Below, piece after piece: positions 33,954 through 42,076 of a stretch of DNA of 64,000 bases. The position numbers and the translations under genes were made by a program. How positions within the stretch are numbered: position 1 is the stretch's first letter; each line of letters begins with the position of its first letter. A model generated the notes under the pieces. It was given only the letters and a program-made list of their open reading frames with translations. It was not told the DNA's origin and did not search any database. This DNA is from Cytophagales bacterium (GTDB taxonomy: Bacteria; Bacteroidota; Bacteroidia; Cytophagales; Cyclobacteriaceae), in NCBI GenBank assembly GCA_022360015.1, contig JAKSDQ010000076.1, positions 62,001 through 126,000 of the forward strand. Direction: 5' to 3'.

Positions 33954-34043
33954 ATGAAACTGAATAAAAGGAAACTCACAATCGTATTGTTTTTGTTGCT
34001 GGCGATGCTCATTTTGTTTAGTGTCATTAATGGCTTATCATGA
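33954..34043 (+). CDS. Putative 29-residue single-pass membrane peptide
   Basis: A short frame begins MKLNKRKLTIVLFLLLAMLI and ends LFSVINGLS, that is a basic N-terminus followed by one hydrophobic helix of about 17 residues. It starts about 48 bp after the predicted transcription start of the FNR-like promoter at 33894 and is the first frame on that transcript. Small hydrophobic peptides are common in stress regulons, but nothing else proves translation. The transcript may instead simply be the leader of ldhA. Confidence 0.35.
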   Translation: MKLNKRKLTIVLFLLLAMLILFSVINGLS

Positions 34044-34076
34044 TCAGGTAATAGTTTGGGTTCGTATTGCCGAAAG

Positions 34077-34141
34077 TTCTTTGCGCCTTGGTGTCTTTTT
34101 GGTTCACCTTTTTTAACCGCAGAGGCACAAAAAACACAGAG
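34077..34141. repeat. GGCACAAAGACAC-type interspersed inverted repeat (copy 1)
   Basis: The sequence reads GCGCCTTGGTGTCTTTTTGG, a short centre with TTCACCTTTTTTAACC, then GCAGAGGCACAAAAAACACA. The two flanks are imperfectly inverted. Related copies lie at 53537, 53688 and 62471, all between genes. The size and placement suggest a non-coding mobile or structural repeat. Confidence 0.6.
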
Positions 34142-34324
34142 CTTTTACCTAATAAGAAGTAATGGGACATTTTTAAAATTGTACAATAACTTCGTCTCGC
34201 TTGTGTCAGCAAAGTGTTGAAAAGTGCAGGGTAACCCAGCGCCAGTAAAGCGTTTGCATGAAAACGCGACCGGTTTAGATTCCAGTAATTTTTTATTGAT
34301 TATCAAAAATTAAAATCCAATTGC

Positions 34325-35341
34325 ATGAAAGTTGCCATTTATGATGCTCATGATTTTGAAAAACCCTTTATTGAAAAGGAAAACCAGGGTAAGCACGAAT
34401 TAATTTATCTGAATACGTATTTACAGGAGGGTACTGCCATATTGGCCAAATCCTGCGATGCCGTGGCGGTGTTTGTTAACGATACACTTTCAGCCAAGGT
34501 TTTGGATGACCTGAAGGCTATAAACATCAATTTTATTGTTACAAGGTCTGCCGGTTATAACCACATCGATGTTGAGCATGCCCGCAAGTTAGGCATGTCG
34601 GTGGGACATGTTCCTGACTACTCCCCCTATGCCGTTGCTGAACATACCGTTGCCCTGATGCTGGCGCTGAACCGGAAATTAATCAGAGCGCATCACCGTA
34701 TTATGGATTTAAACTTTTCACTAAATGGTCTTGTGGGTTTTGATATGCATGGCAAAACCGTGGGGATCGTTGGAACCGGAAAGATCGGTGCGTTAGTCGG
34801 GCGTATTCTGCACAGCTTTGGTTGCCGGATTCTCTATGCGGACAAGGCAGTCAATCAGGAGATCGAAGACAACTATGGCGGTGAATTGGTGGATGTAGAT
34901 GAGTTATGCTCAAATTCAGATATTATTACCCTGCATGTGCCCCTTACAGACGAAACCCGTTATCTGATCAACAAGCGCCGCATTAACCTCATGAAAGACG
35001 GCGCAATGCTGATTAACACCAGCAGGGGAGGCCTGGTGGACACCAAAGCAGTAATCAAGGGGCTTAAAACCAGAAAAATCGGATTTCTCGGTATAGATGT
35101 TTACGAGGAAGAAGGTGGGTTATTTTTTGAAGATCTCTCTGAGGATATATTGGAAGATGACGTAATAGCCCGGTTGATGACTTTTAAAAACGTACTGATC
35201 ACCAGTCACCAGGGGTTTTTAACAAAAAATGCGCTCGAAAACATCGCGACCACCACTATACAAATCCTGAACTGTTTTGAACAGGGTATCCCTACTAAAT
35301 TTGACCTGACTCAATCAGCTACTACTGAAAATATAAATTGA
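34325..35341 (+). CDS. ldhA: D-lactate dehydrogenase (2-hydroxyacid dehydrogenase family)
   Basis: A 338-residue NAD-dependent enzyme that reduces pyruvate to D-lactate during fermentation. Motifs are complete: the nucleotide-binding GIVGTGKIGALVGRIL (about 148-163), the catalytic Arg in INTSRGGLVDT, the Glu in IDVYEEEGGLFFED and the catalytic His in LITSHQGFLTKNA. The YEEEGGLFFED stretch is characteristic of bacterial LdhA. The stop codon overlaps the region of the ppsA start, so the two genes are one operon, controlling both uses of pyruvate and PEP. An FNR-like promoter lies about 430 bp upstream. Confidence 0.92.
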   Translation: MKVAIYDAHDFEKPFIEKENQGKHELIYLNTYLQEGTAILAKSCDAVAVFVNDTLSAKVLDDLKAININFIVTRSAGYNHIDVEHARKLGMSVGHVPDYSPYAVAEHTVALMLALNRKLIRAHHRIMDLNFSLNGLVGFDMHGKTVGIVGTGKIGALVGRILHSFGCRILYADKAVNQEIEDNYGGELVDVDELCSNSDIITLHVPLTDETRYLINKRRINLMKDGAMLINTSRGGLVDTKAVIKGLKTRKIGFLGIDVYEEEGGLFFEDLSEDILEDDVIARLMTFKNVLITSHQGFLTKNALENIATTTIQILNCFEQGIPTKFDLTQSATTENIN

Positions 35342-35343
35342 TT

Positions 35344-37770
35344 ATGAAGCACTATATAAGAAACTTTGGAGAGGTATCTATGAGCGATATTCACCTTGCG
35401 GGGGGCAAAAATGCTTCTTTGGGTGAGATGTTTCAGCATTTGACAAAACAGGGTATCAAAGTACCGGATGGTTACGTTGTAACTGCCCAGGCTTATCACG
35501 AGTTTATCGACCAAAACCAGATTCGCCAATCTTTGGAGCGTTTGATTAAACAACTGGATACCGTAGCGTTTGAGAACCTGGCTGAAACAGGAAAACAAAT
35601 CAGGCAACTATTTCTTAATGGTGCTCTGCCTGCCGCAGTGTTGGAAGATGTGTTGGTGGGTTTTGAGGAATTAAAACAGCGATATGGGAATGACGCTATA
35701 CAGGTAGCTGTGAGAAGCAGTGCTACTGCGGAAGATTTGCCCGAGGCCAGTTTTGCCGGGCAACAGGAAAGCTTTTTGAATGTCCAATCCGAGGAAGAAT
35801 TGATCGATGCCTGTGTGGCGTGTTACGCTTCCCTTTTTTCAAACCGGGCGATAAAATACAGGGAAGACCACGGTTTTGATCATTTGTCCGTCGCCTTGTC
35901 AATAGGAATTCAGGCAATGGTGAGATCAGATCTGGCCTCTGCCGGGGTTTGTTTTACGTTGGAACCGGAAACCGGATTCAGGGATATGATTGTGATAAAC
36001 GGCAGTTGGGGGCTGGGCGAAAATGTCGTAAAAGGTTCGGTGACTCCCGATGAGTATTATGTTTTTAAACCCAACTTAAATACCGGCAAAAAATCAGTGA
36101 TCAGTAAAAAGCTTGGGTTAAAAGAACAAACCATGGTTTATGCAGGAAATACAGGGACCTCAGGGATCAATACCAGGAAAGGTACTGAAAATATTGACAC
36201 ACCATTGCAAAAAAGGTGGCAATTTGCGCTCACTGATGCTGAAATTGCAAAACTGGCCAGATGGTCCCTGATGATCGAGGAGTACTACCAGCGTCCTATG
36301 GATATCGAGTGGGCGAAAGACGGACTTACCCAGGAAATTTTCATTGTACAGGCCAGGCCTGAGACGGTACATGCGCGCCGCAGGGAAAGTTTCAGGTTTT
36401 ACCAGTATGAACTAAAAGAGGAAGGCAGGATTTTGGTTTCCGGAAAAAATGTCGGTAGTAAAATTGTCACCGGTAAAGCCAGGGTTTTGTATCATCCCAG
36501 GGATATCGATTTGCTAAAACAGGGGGAGATACTGGTGACAGAAATTACTAACCCGGATTGGGATCCTATTCTCAAGAAAGCTTCAGCTATTGTAACAGAT
36601 AAAGGCGGCAGAACCAGTCATGCTGCCATTGTGGCCAGAGAGCTGGGTGCTGTGGCTGTTGTTGGCACTGAAAATGCCACCAGCGTGATACAAGACGGGC
36701 AAACGATCACTGTTTCTTGTGTCCAGGGACAGACAGGCTATGTTTACGACGGGGCACTGTCCTGGGAGTCTGTTGAAATCGATACCGATAAGATTGAAAT
36801 GCCTGCGACGGCCATACAATTGATTTTAGCCGACCCTGATCAGGCTTATAAATGTTCATTTTTACCTAACAATGGTGTTGGCTTGATGCGGTTAGAATTT
36901 GTAATTAATAATTCTATTCAGATCCACCCGATGGCCTTAGCGAGGTTTGATACGTTGAAAGATGAAATGATCAGGCAGGAAATTGAAGCACTGACTCGTG
37001 GGTACCCTGATAAAAAGCGGTATTTTATCGATAAATTGTCAGAGGCGGTGGCGACGATAGCGGCTGCTTTTTATCCAAAGAAGGTACTGGTCCGTATGAG
37101 TGATTTTAAAACCAATGAATATGCCAACCTGATCGGAGGCGAATTCTTTGAACCTAAAGAGGAAAATCCAATGATAGGATGGAGAGGTGCTTCACGTTAT
37201 TATCATGAGAAGTACAGAGCGGGCTTTGCTATGGAATGTGAGGCTATGAGAATAGCACGGCAGGAAATGGGCCTGGAAAATATTCAGTTGATGATCCCTT
37301 TTTGCCGGACAGTCGACGAAGGCAGAAAGGTTATACAACTAATGCGGGATTTTGGGCTCAAACAGGGTGAAGACAATCTTGAAGTTTACGTGATGACCGA
37401 AGTGCCCAGCAACGTATTGCAGGCAAGGGAATTTAGTGAGGTTTTTGACGGATTTTCCATTGGCTCCAATGACCTTACCCAGTTAACACTTGGCATCGAC
37501 CGTGATTCGGCGTTATTGTCTGACATATTTGATGCTACCAACGAGGCGGTGAAGTCTTTGGTAAAAAACGCTATAGAGGTGGCGCAGGAGCGCGGTAAGA
37601 AAATCGGGTTTTGCGGCCAGGCTGCCAGTGACCAGCCGGCTTTTACCCGGTTTTTGGTTGAAACCGGCATCGACAGTATTTCTTTTAATATAGACGCTAT
37701 TATCAAGGGTATGCAAACGGTGGTGGCTGCTGAAAAAAGCATTGGCAAAAAAATTCAGGAAACCTTATAA
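35344..37770 (+). CDS. ppsA: Phosphoenolpyruvate synthase
   Basis: An 808-residue enzyme that makes PEP from pyruvate and ATP. I take the ATG at 35344; a TTG six bases earlier is possible. The N-terminal ATP-grasp domain has GGKNASLGEM and VRSSATAEDLPEASFAGQQE. The central swivelling domain has the phospho-histidine in TDKGGRTSHAAIVARELGA. The C-terminal PEP-binding barrel has GLMRLEFVI, RMSDFKTNEYANLIGG, FSIGSNDLTQLTLGIDRDS and the active-site Cys in KIGFCGQAASD. The length is normal. The pairing with ldhA suggests a pyruvate node switch between fermentation and gluconeogenesis. Confidence 0.96.
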   Translation: MKHYIRNFGEVSMSDIHLAGGKNASLGEMFQHLTKQGIKVPDGYVVTAQAYHEFIDQNQIRQSLERLIKQLDTVAFENLAETGKQIRQLFLNGALPAAVLEDVLVGFEELKQRYGNDAIQVAVRSSATAEDLPEASFAGQQESFLNVQSEEELIDACVACYASLFSNRAIKYREDHGFDHLSVALSIGIQAMVRSDLASAGVCFTLEPETGFRDMIVINGSWGLGENVVKGSVTPDEYYVFKPNLNTGKKSVISKKLGLKEQTMVYAGNTGTSGINTRKGTENIDTPLQKRWQFALTDAEIAKLARWSLMIEEYYQRPMDIEWAKDGLTQEIFIVQARPETVHARRRESFRFYQYELKEEGRILVSGKNVGSKIVTGKARVLYHPRDIDLLKQGEILVTEITNPDWDPILKKASAIVTDKGGRTSHAAIVARELGAVAVVGTENATSVIQDGQTITVSCVQGQTGYVYDGALSWESVEIDTDKIEMPATAIQLILADPDQAYKCSFLPNNGVGLMRLEFVINNSIQIHPMALARFDTLKDEMIRQEIEALTRGYPDKKRYFIDKLSEAVATIAAAFYPKKVLVRMSDFKTNEYANLIGGEFFEPKEENPMIGWRGASRYYHEKYRAGFAMECEAMRIARQEMGLENIQLMIPFCRTVDEGRKVIQLMRDFGLKQGEDNLEVYVMTEVPSNVLQAREFSEVFDGFSIGSNDLTQLTLGIDRDSALLSDIFDATNEAVKSLVKNAIEVAQERGKKIGFCGQAASDQPAFTRFLVETGIDSISFNIDAIIKGMQTVVAAEKSIGKKIQETL

Positions 37771-37791
37771 GCCTGGAGTGGCTCCGGGATA

Positions 37792-37857
37792 ATGGCTTTC
37801 ATCGACTTTCGCTATGATGTTAGTCATTTTTAAACCGGTTTGGCCACTTTATATTGG
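37792..37857 (+). promoter_or_regulatory. FNR-like operator and -7 box before the DUF2267 gene
   Basis: ATGAT-GTTA-GTCAT (37814-37827) is centred 29.5 bp before TATATTGG (37850-37857), one mismatch from TAnnTTTG. A weak dyad, ATGGC-TTTC-ATCGA (37792-37805), is 22 bp further upstream. The -7 box rules out a TTG at 37854 as the gene start. Confidence 0.6.
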
Positions 37858-37877
37858 ACGTAAAAAAACATGTAATC

Positions 37878-38321
37878 ATGGCAGACATTTTTTATAAATA
37901 CGCACAGAAAGGTAATGAAATGGTTAATGAACTGGCTGAGGAGCTCGGGATACCGGAAGACAAAGAAACCGCCTTTCGTATCATGCGGGCGGTGCTGAGA
38001 GCTCTGAGGAATCAAATCTCGGTGGAAGAATCATTTCAACTACTGGCGCAGCTTCCAATGGTTATGAAAGGATTGTATGTGGAGCAATGGAAAATATCCA
38101 GGAAGCCGGAACATGTCCGTAATGTTTACGATTTTGTGAAGTTGGTGCGGCATGAGGACCATCCCGTAGGAACACACGACCTGTTCACATTCAAAGACGG
38201 CGTAAATGCTGTGATGGCGGTTTTTAAAGTACTCAGGGCGCACATATCGGAAGGGGAGGTTGAAGATATCATTAGCGTTTTGCCTGGTCCTTTGAAAGAA
38301 CTCTGGAAGGTTAAATCTTAA
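37878..38321 (+). CDS. DUF2267 family protein
   Basis: About 147 residues, helical and soluble. I choose the ATG at 37878, since the predicted transcript starts after the alternative TTG. The protein consists of two similar halves of about 65 residues: ETAFRIMRAVLRALRNQISV ... FQLLAQLPMVMKGLY and GVNAVMAVFKVLRAHISEGE ... ISVLPGPLKELW. That internal repeat is the DUF2267 fold. Its role is unknown, but the family is often found among low-oxygen and general stress genes, as here. Confidence 0.88.
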   Translation: MADIFYKYAQKGNEMVNELAEELGIPEDKETAFRIMRAVLRALRNQISVEESFQLLAQLPMVMKGLYVEQWKISRKPEHVRNVYDFVKLVRHEDHPVGTHDLFTFKDGVNAVMAVFKVLRAHISEGEVEDIISVLPGPLKELWKVKS

Positions 38322-38334
38322 AAAATGTTTAATT

Positions 38335-39528
38335 TTATTCCAGTTCGGGGCCTTTAAAATCATGTTTTCTTTTGATGAAAATAATATGGCCTTTTTTCAA
38401 TATTTTTCTCCGGAAGCCTAGTAAGTGAAAAATCTCAATGACATACCAACGGGCAATTTTTCTGTTGACTTCCAAAGCGTAATCCAGGTCATTGTGTTTC
38501 CTGATACCTGGTAGATATGGGAGTATTTTATGAATTGAGCCTTTTCTTAAAACCGTAGAAATCTGCAACCAGCACCACTTAATGCGCTTAATGATAAAAA
38601 AACCGTCATCACCTTGTTTCTGGTACAAGGGCATAAAGACTTTCCCTTTTTCCAAAGCATAAATATTTTCATGTTGATTACTGGCAAGCAACTCATTTTT
38701 TCTAACACTTTGGAAATTGACATAGTGGGGTTTCATAGTAAATTCCTCCCCCTCGCTGATTGTATATTTGTACCTTACTTCAAAGATTTTTTTTCCTTCT
38801 GTGGTGGTTTTTGCCAATCGTTCCGGATAAACATGTCCATCCAGAATGTCATATTCGGAAATACAGCCAATATTGATTAAAGTGGTCCAGATAAAGGCTT
38901 CCTGATTTTCAATGGAAGATGGGGCATCATGTTGCCCTGCTTCAAATCCTACGGAAATATGCCCCAGATGATTAATATAATTGAGGATGGTTCCTTCAAG
39001 GTGTTCCTCCACTCCCAAAATGATAGGAAGCGGATACTTTAAAGCTTCCTCTCTGTTTCTTAGGGTATCATTTATGGAAATAAAAGGCTGGCTTTCGGCC
39101 GACGTAGTATGCAGGTCAATAAAATACAAGGGACCCGAAGCTTCCTTGATAATATCCTGTACCGCATGATATATTTCAAACTGCTCATATTGTTCCGGGT
39201 GACTTAAATTCGAATTAGAACGGTCAGAAACTTTACAGATGTTTTCGGGGGTCCATATTCTGTTCAGATCAGATTTTATGAATCGCTTTTTGGCAGACAA
39301 TGCGCCAAGGTTGCAGGCTATTCCAAAAAACTTCCCATTAAAGTTGGGTTGGTAGCTATGAATTTCCTGAAATACTTTTCTGAGTGCTATAACGCCTGAT
39401 GGTTCATTACCATGCATGCCACCGAAGGCAATTAAGTTGGGCCCTGGTTTATTCCCGGTATAAGTGCCGAGTATTCTCTCTAATTGTGTAGTTTCCGATA
39501 TATTTTCAAGTTTGGTCGATGTAATCAT
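38335..39528 (-). CDS. Succinylglutamate desuccinylase / aspartoacylase family protein
   Basis: A 397-residue M14-like zinc deacylase. The metal motif appears as AFGGMHGNEPSGVIALRKV (His and Glu, about 35-53), LNRIWTP follows, and the third ligand is in LYFIDLHTTSAESQPF. GFEAGQHDAPSS lies near the catalytic region. A C-terminal extension of about 170 residues goes beyond a minimal aspartoacylase. Family members remove acyl groups from amino acids. It overlaps the GCS2-CBS gene by 4 bp, so the two act together: one making and one breaking an amide between amino acids or related acids is possible but speculative. Confidence 0.85.
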   Translation of the reverse strand: MITSTKLENISETTQLERILGTYTGNKPGPNLIAFGGMHGNEPSGVIALRKVFQEIHSYQPNFNGKFFGIACNLGALSAKKRFIKSDLNRIWTPENICKVSDRSNSNLSHPEQYEQFEIYHAVQDIIKEASGPLYFIDLHTTSAESQPFISINDTLRNREEALKYPLPIILGVEEHLEGTILNYINHLGHISVGFEAGQHDAPSSIENQEAFIWTTLINIGCISEYDILDGHVYPERLAKTTTEGKKIFEVRYKYTISEGEEFTMKPHYVNFQSVRKNELLASNQHENIYALEKGKVFMPLYQKQGDDGFFIIKRIKWCWLQISTVLRKGSIHKILPYLPGIRKHNDLDYALEVNRKIARWYVIEIFHLLGFRRKILKKGHIIFIKRKHDFKGPELE

Positions 39529-41435
39529 AGAGTATTTTTAAGTGGATCAAATAATTTTTGACTTATTTTTACAAAGTCATTTTCTGTAACGATTCCAACC
39601 AGTTTTTTCTTATGGACAACGGGTAAACACCCAACTTTGTTTTTTAGCATGATTTCAATGGCTTTTGCTGTAGGTGTTTCGGGTGTCGTGGTTATCGGGT
39701 CTTTGATCATTATCTCATTAATGGGGATCATTTTTTGTTTTTTCCCATATGAACGTGCCAGGAACCGTAAAAACATACCGGAAGTAACCAGGCCAACGAG
39801 ATTTCCTTTATCATCCTCTACAGGGATATGTCTTATGTTTTTCCAGTCCATGATATTAGCAGCGAGATCAATGATATCGTCCGTTTTTACAGCAAACACA
39901 TCTTTTGACATAAACTGTCCTACCTCGCGATAACGCGTGGTCCATCCTCCTGCTTCCGAAATGTCGGCTACAGGCCAGGCATGCACCGGCATGGCCATTT
40001 TTTGATATTTTATCATCGAGGCAGTTACGGCAAGCGTAACTTCATCGCTGTTTACACTTTTTTTCATGTGGTTATACGATTCCAATAACCACTGTGATCC
40101 GGTTTTTCTGTTCTTGACCCTGTTTTTCACAATTCCAAGGTACCGGCTCATGTCGTCTTTTTCAATACCCGCTCTTTTTAATCCTTTTGAAGCCATGGGT
40201 AACAATTCATCGAGAATGAGCTCCTGCGCCGAGATTTTTTCCGTGCCCATCCAGGTAAAGCGGGCATCCAGACCAAGTCGCGCAGCATTGATGAAATTCG
40301 TTCTCACTTCATCGAAGTCCATGGACTCTTCTACGTTTTTATAATGCTCAGGGATTTCGTTCATTAACCCAAGCCAAAAAGCCGAATTGGCGATCTCATC
40401 CACTATGGTAGGACCAGCCGGAAGGTACCGGTTCTCTATTCGCAGGTGCGGCTGGCCATCGGTGATACCGTAACATGCCCTGTTCCAACGATAAACTGTG
40501 CTATTGTGGACGACCAGTGCACTTAAATCCGGAACTTCGCCACGTTCAAATTTTTCCAGAGATGAGTCGATAATATCACTTTGTAATATAACCCGGTGTC
40601 TGGCAACATCATCATGGAAAAGTTCAGTAACTGAATTCTTCAACCATTCATTACCGAAATAGACCCTTGGTAAATTCTCACTGGGCTCATAAGAAGGTCT
40701 TCTGGTATCTACCGATTGCTCGAAAAGGGCAATTCTGGTTTCGCGCCACAGCCTTTTGCCAAACAGCAAAGGTGAATTGGTGGCTGCTGCTAAAACCGGC
40801 CCTGATATTGCCTGTGCGCAGTTGTAGTAATTGACAAACCCGCTGGCCGGTAATTGCAAATGAATCTGAAAACTGTTGTTGCAGCTTTCAATCATGTTGC
40901 TGCCATGTTTTGTGATCAACTGATCTGTGCCTTCGATACGAATTTGATAAGGTTCACCGCGCAACGCCGTTAGTGATTGATTTAATGATTGATAACGACC
41001 TTCCGGGCTCAGGTTTTTTTCTGATAAATCACTTTTCCGGATGGAGGGTAATATACCCGTGATAACCAAATCCGAACCAAACTCCCTGCTCGCCTTTCTG
41101 ATCTCATTGAGGTCGTCGTTAAGTAATGTTTCGTATTTGGAAAGGCAATTATCCGTAAACAATAGCGGCGGCAGATTTATTTCTATGTTAAAGCCGGCCA
41201 ATTCTGCTTTAAAACGTGGATTATCCAATTTGTTCAAAATCTGCGGAGCTTTTGCAGACGTTCTGTAAAACTGATCCACGAGCGACAACTCCTGTTCTGC
41301 ACCAATTCGTTTTACGTCCGATTCGATCAATCCCTTTTCGATCATTCTTTCCAGCACCTTGATATCTTCGAGTAAGGCATTCAGAAACTGATGCAGCTCT
41401 TTTTTATTGAGGCCTTTCACCAGGTAATCTCCCAT
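39525..41435 (-). CDS. GCS2-type carboxylate-amine ligase fused to a CBS pair
   Basis: A 636-residue protein. Residues about 20-450 are a glutamate-cysteine ligase family 2 (YbdK-like) domain: RIGAEQELSLVD (metal/substrate Glu), ELAGFNIEINLPP, NNSFQIHLQLPA and SPLLFGKRLWRETRIALFEQ. Residues about 500-636 are two CBS repeats, MSKDVFAVKTDDIIDLAANI and IKDPITTTPETPTAKAIEIM, which usually bind adenine nucleotides and sense energy state. The fusion suggests a ligase gated by AMP/ATP. The substrate may be glutamate-cysteine or another pair. It is translationally coupled to the aspartoacylase gene. Confidence 0.9.
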   Translation of the reverse strand: MGDYLVKGLNKKELHQFLNALLEDIKVLERMIEKGLIESDVKRIGAEQELSLVDQFYRTSAKAPQILNKLDNPRFKAELAGFNIEINLPPLLFTDNCLSKYETLLNDDLNEIRKASREFGSDLVITGILPSIRKSDLSEKNLSPEGRYQSLNQSLTALRGEPYQIRIEGTDQLITKHGSNMIESCNNSFQIHLQLPASGFVNYYNCAQAISGPVLAAATNSPLLFGKRLWRETRIALFEQSVDTRRPSYEPSENLPRVYFGNEWLKNSVTELFHDDVARHRVILQSDIIDSSLEKFERGEVPDLSALVVHNSTVYRWNRACYGITDGQPHLRIENRYLPAGPTIVDEIANSAFWLGLMNEIPEHYKNVEESMDFDEVRTNFINAARLGLDARFTWMGTEKISAQELILDELLPMASKGLKRAGIEKDDMSRYLGIVKNRVKNRKTGSQWLLESYNHMKKSVNSDEVTLAVTASMIKYQKMAMPVHAWPVADISEAGGWTTRYREVGQFMSKDVFAVKTDDIIDLAANIMDWKNIRHIPVEDDKGNLVGLVTSGMFLRFLARSYGKKQKMIPINEIMIKDPITTTPETPTAKAIEIMLKNKVGCLPVVHKKKLVGIVTENDFVKISQKLFDPLKNTL

Positions 41436-41452
41436 TTTTCTATTGATTTATG

Positions 41453-41518
41453 GTAATAAACCTAAATCAGAAGCCGAATTCAATGACAAAAATCAGCATC
41501 TGAAATGACATATATTTC
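41453..41518 (-). promoter_or_regulatory. Possible paired FNR-like operators before the GCS2-CBS gene
   Basis: ATGAC-AAAA-ATCAG (41483-41496) and ATGAC-ATAT-ATTTC (41505-41518, half match) have centres 22 bp apart. The expected -7 position (41460-41453) reads TTTATTAC on the minus strand, not TAnnTTTG but close to the odd sequence at 26221. This would be an internal promoter within the longer operon. Confidence 0.35.
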
Positions 41519-41553
41519 CGGATTAGAGTACACCTGAACAGGTGAAAAACACA

Positions 41554-42048
41554 TCAATTTGAGCCACTTAGTTCAGTGAAATTGGCATGGGAATCTTTGC
41601 TTCCGTATTTTCCGGATTGTTTCAGGATATGAATGCGATAAATGATCGCATTTCCATCCTCGGCATCTGCATATGACATATCATCAATAAACTGGGCGGC
41701 ATCTATTCCCTGTCGATGCAGGAGTTCTCGGACATGATGAACAAAGTTATGCAAAGCAAATCGGGCAGTTGAACCGGTGAGTTCTTCATATTTGCCCCAA
41801 AGCAATACACTTTTCCACCTCGACAGGTTATCGACTTCCTCTATTTCAAAGCAGATTTCTTTGTCTTTTCTCATCTCTTCAATTTTCATCCCTTCCCTGC
41901 TATGGCTAATTATACCTGAGGTGGATTCATCAAAATAATAGGTAGTAGGTATGATGTATGGCCTACCCTTCAGGCAAAAACCCAGGCGTCCGACGTAATT
42001 GTTTTTCAGTATTTCCCGTATCTCTTTTTTTTTCAGGTTTCCAACCAT
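41554..42048 (-). CDS. Pyridoxamine 5'-phosphate oxidase-like FMN split-barrel protein (copy 2)
   Basis: A 164-residue paralog of the protein at 9314-9790. Shared stretches run through the whole length: YVGRLGFCLKGRPYIIPTTY, SGIISHSREGMK, NLSRWKSVLLWGKYEEL and TARFALHNFVHHVREL. These match copy 1 in order and spacing. The fold binds a flavin or similar cofactor; the reaction is unknown. It follows the synthase-phosphorylase gene by 28 bp and precedes GCS2-CBS. Again it is beside a GT4-GH57 pair, as copy 1 is. Confidence 0.86.
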   Translation of the reverse strand: MVGNLKKKEIREILKNNYVGRLGFCLKGRPYIIPTTYYFDESTSGIISHSREGMKIEEMRKDKEICFEIEEVDNLSRWKSVLLWGKYEELTGSTARFALHNFVHHVRELLHRQGIDAAQFIDDMSYADAEDGNAIIYRIHILKQSGKYGSKDSHANFTELSGSN

Positions 42049-42076
42049 GATTTCTAATTTTAAGTGTTCTACAGTG

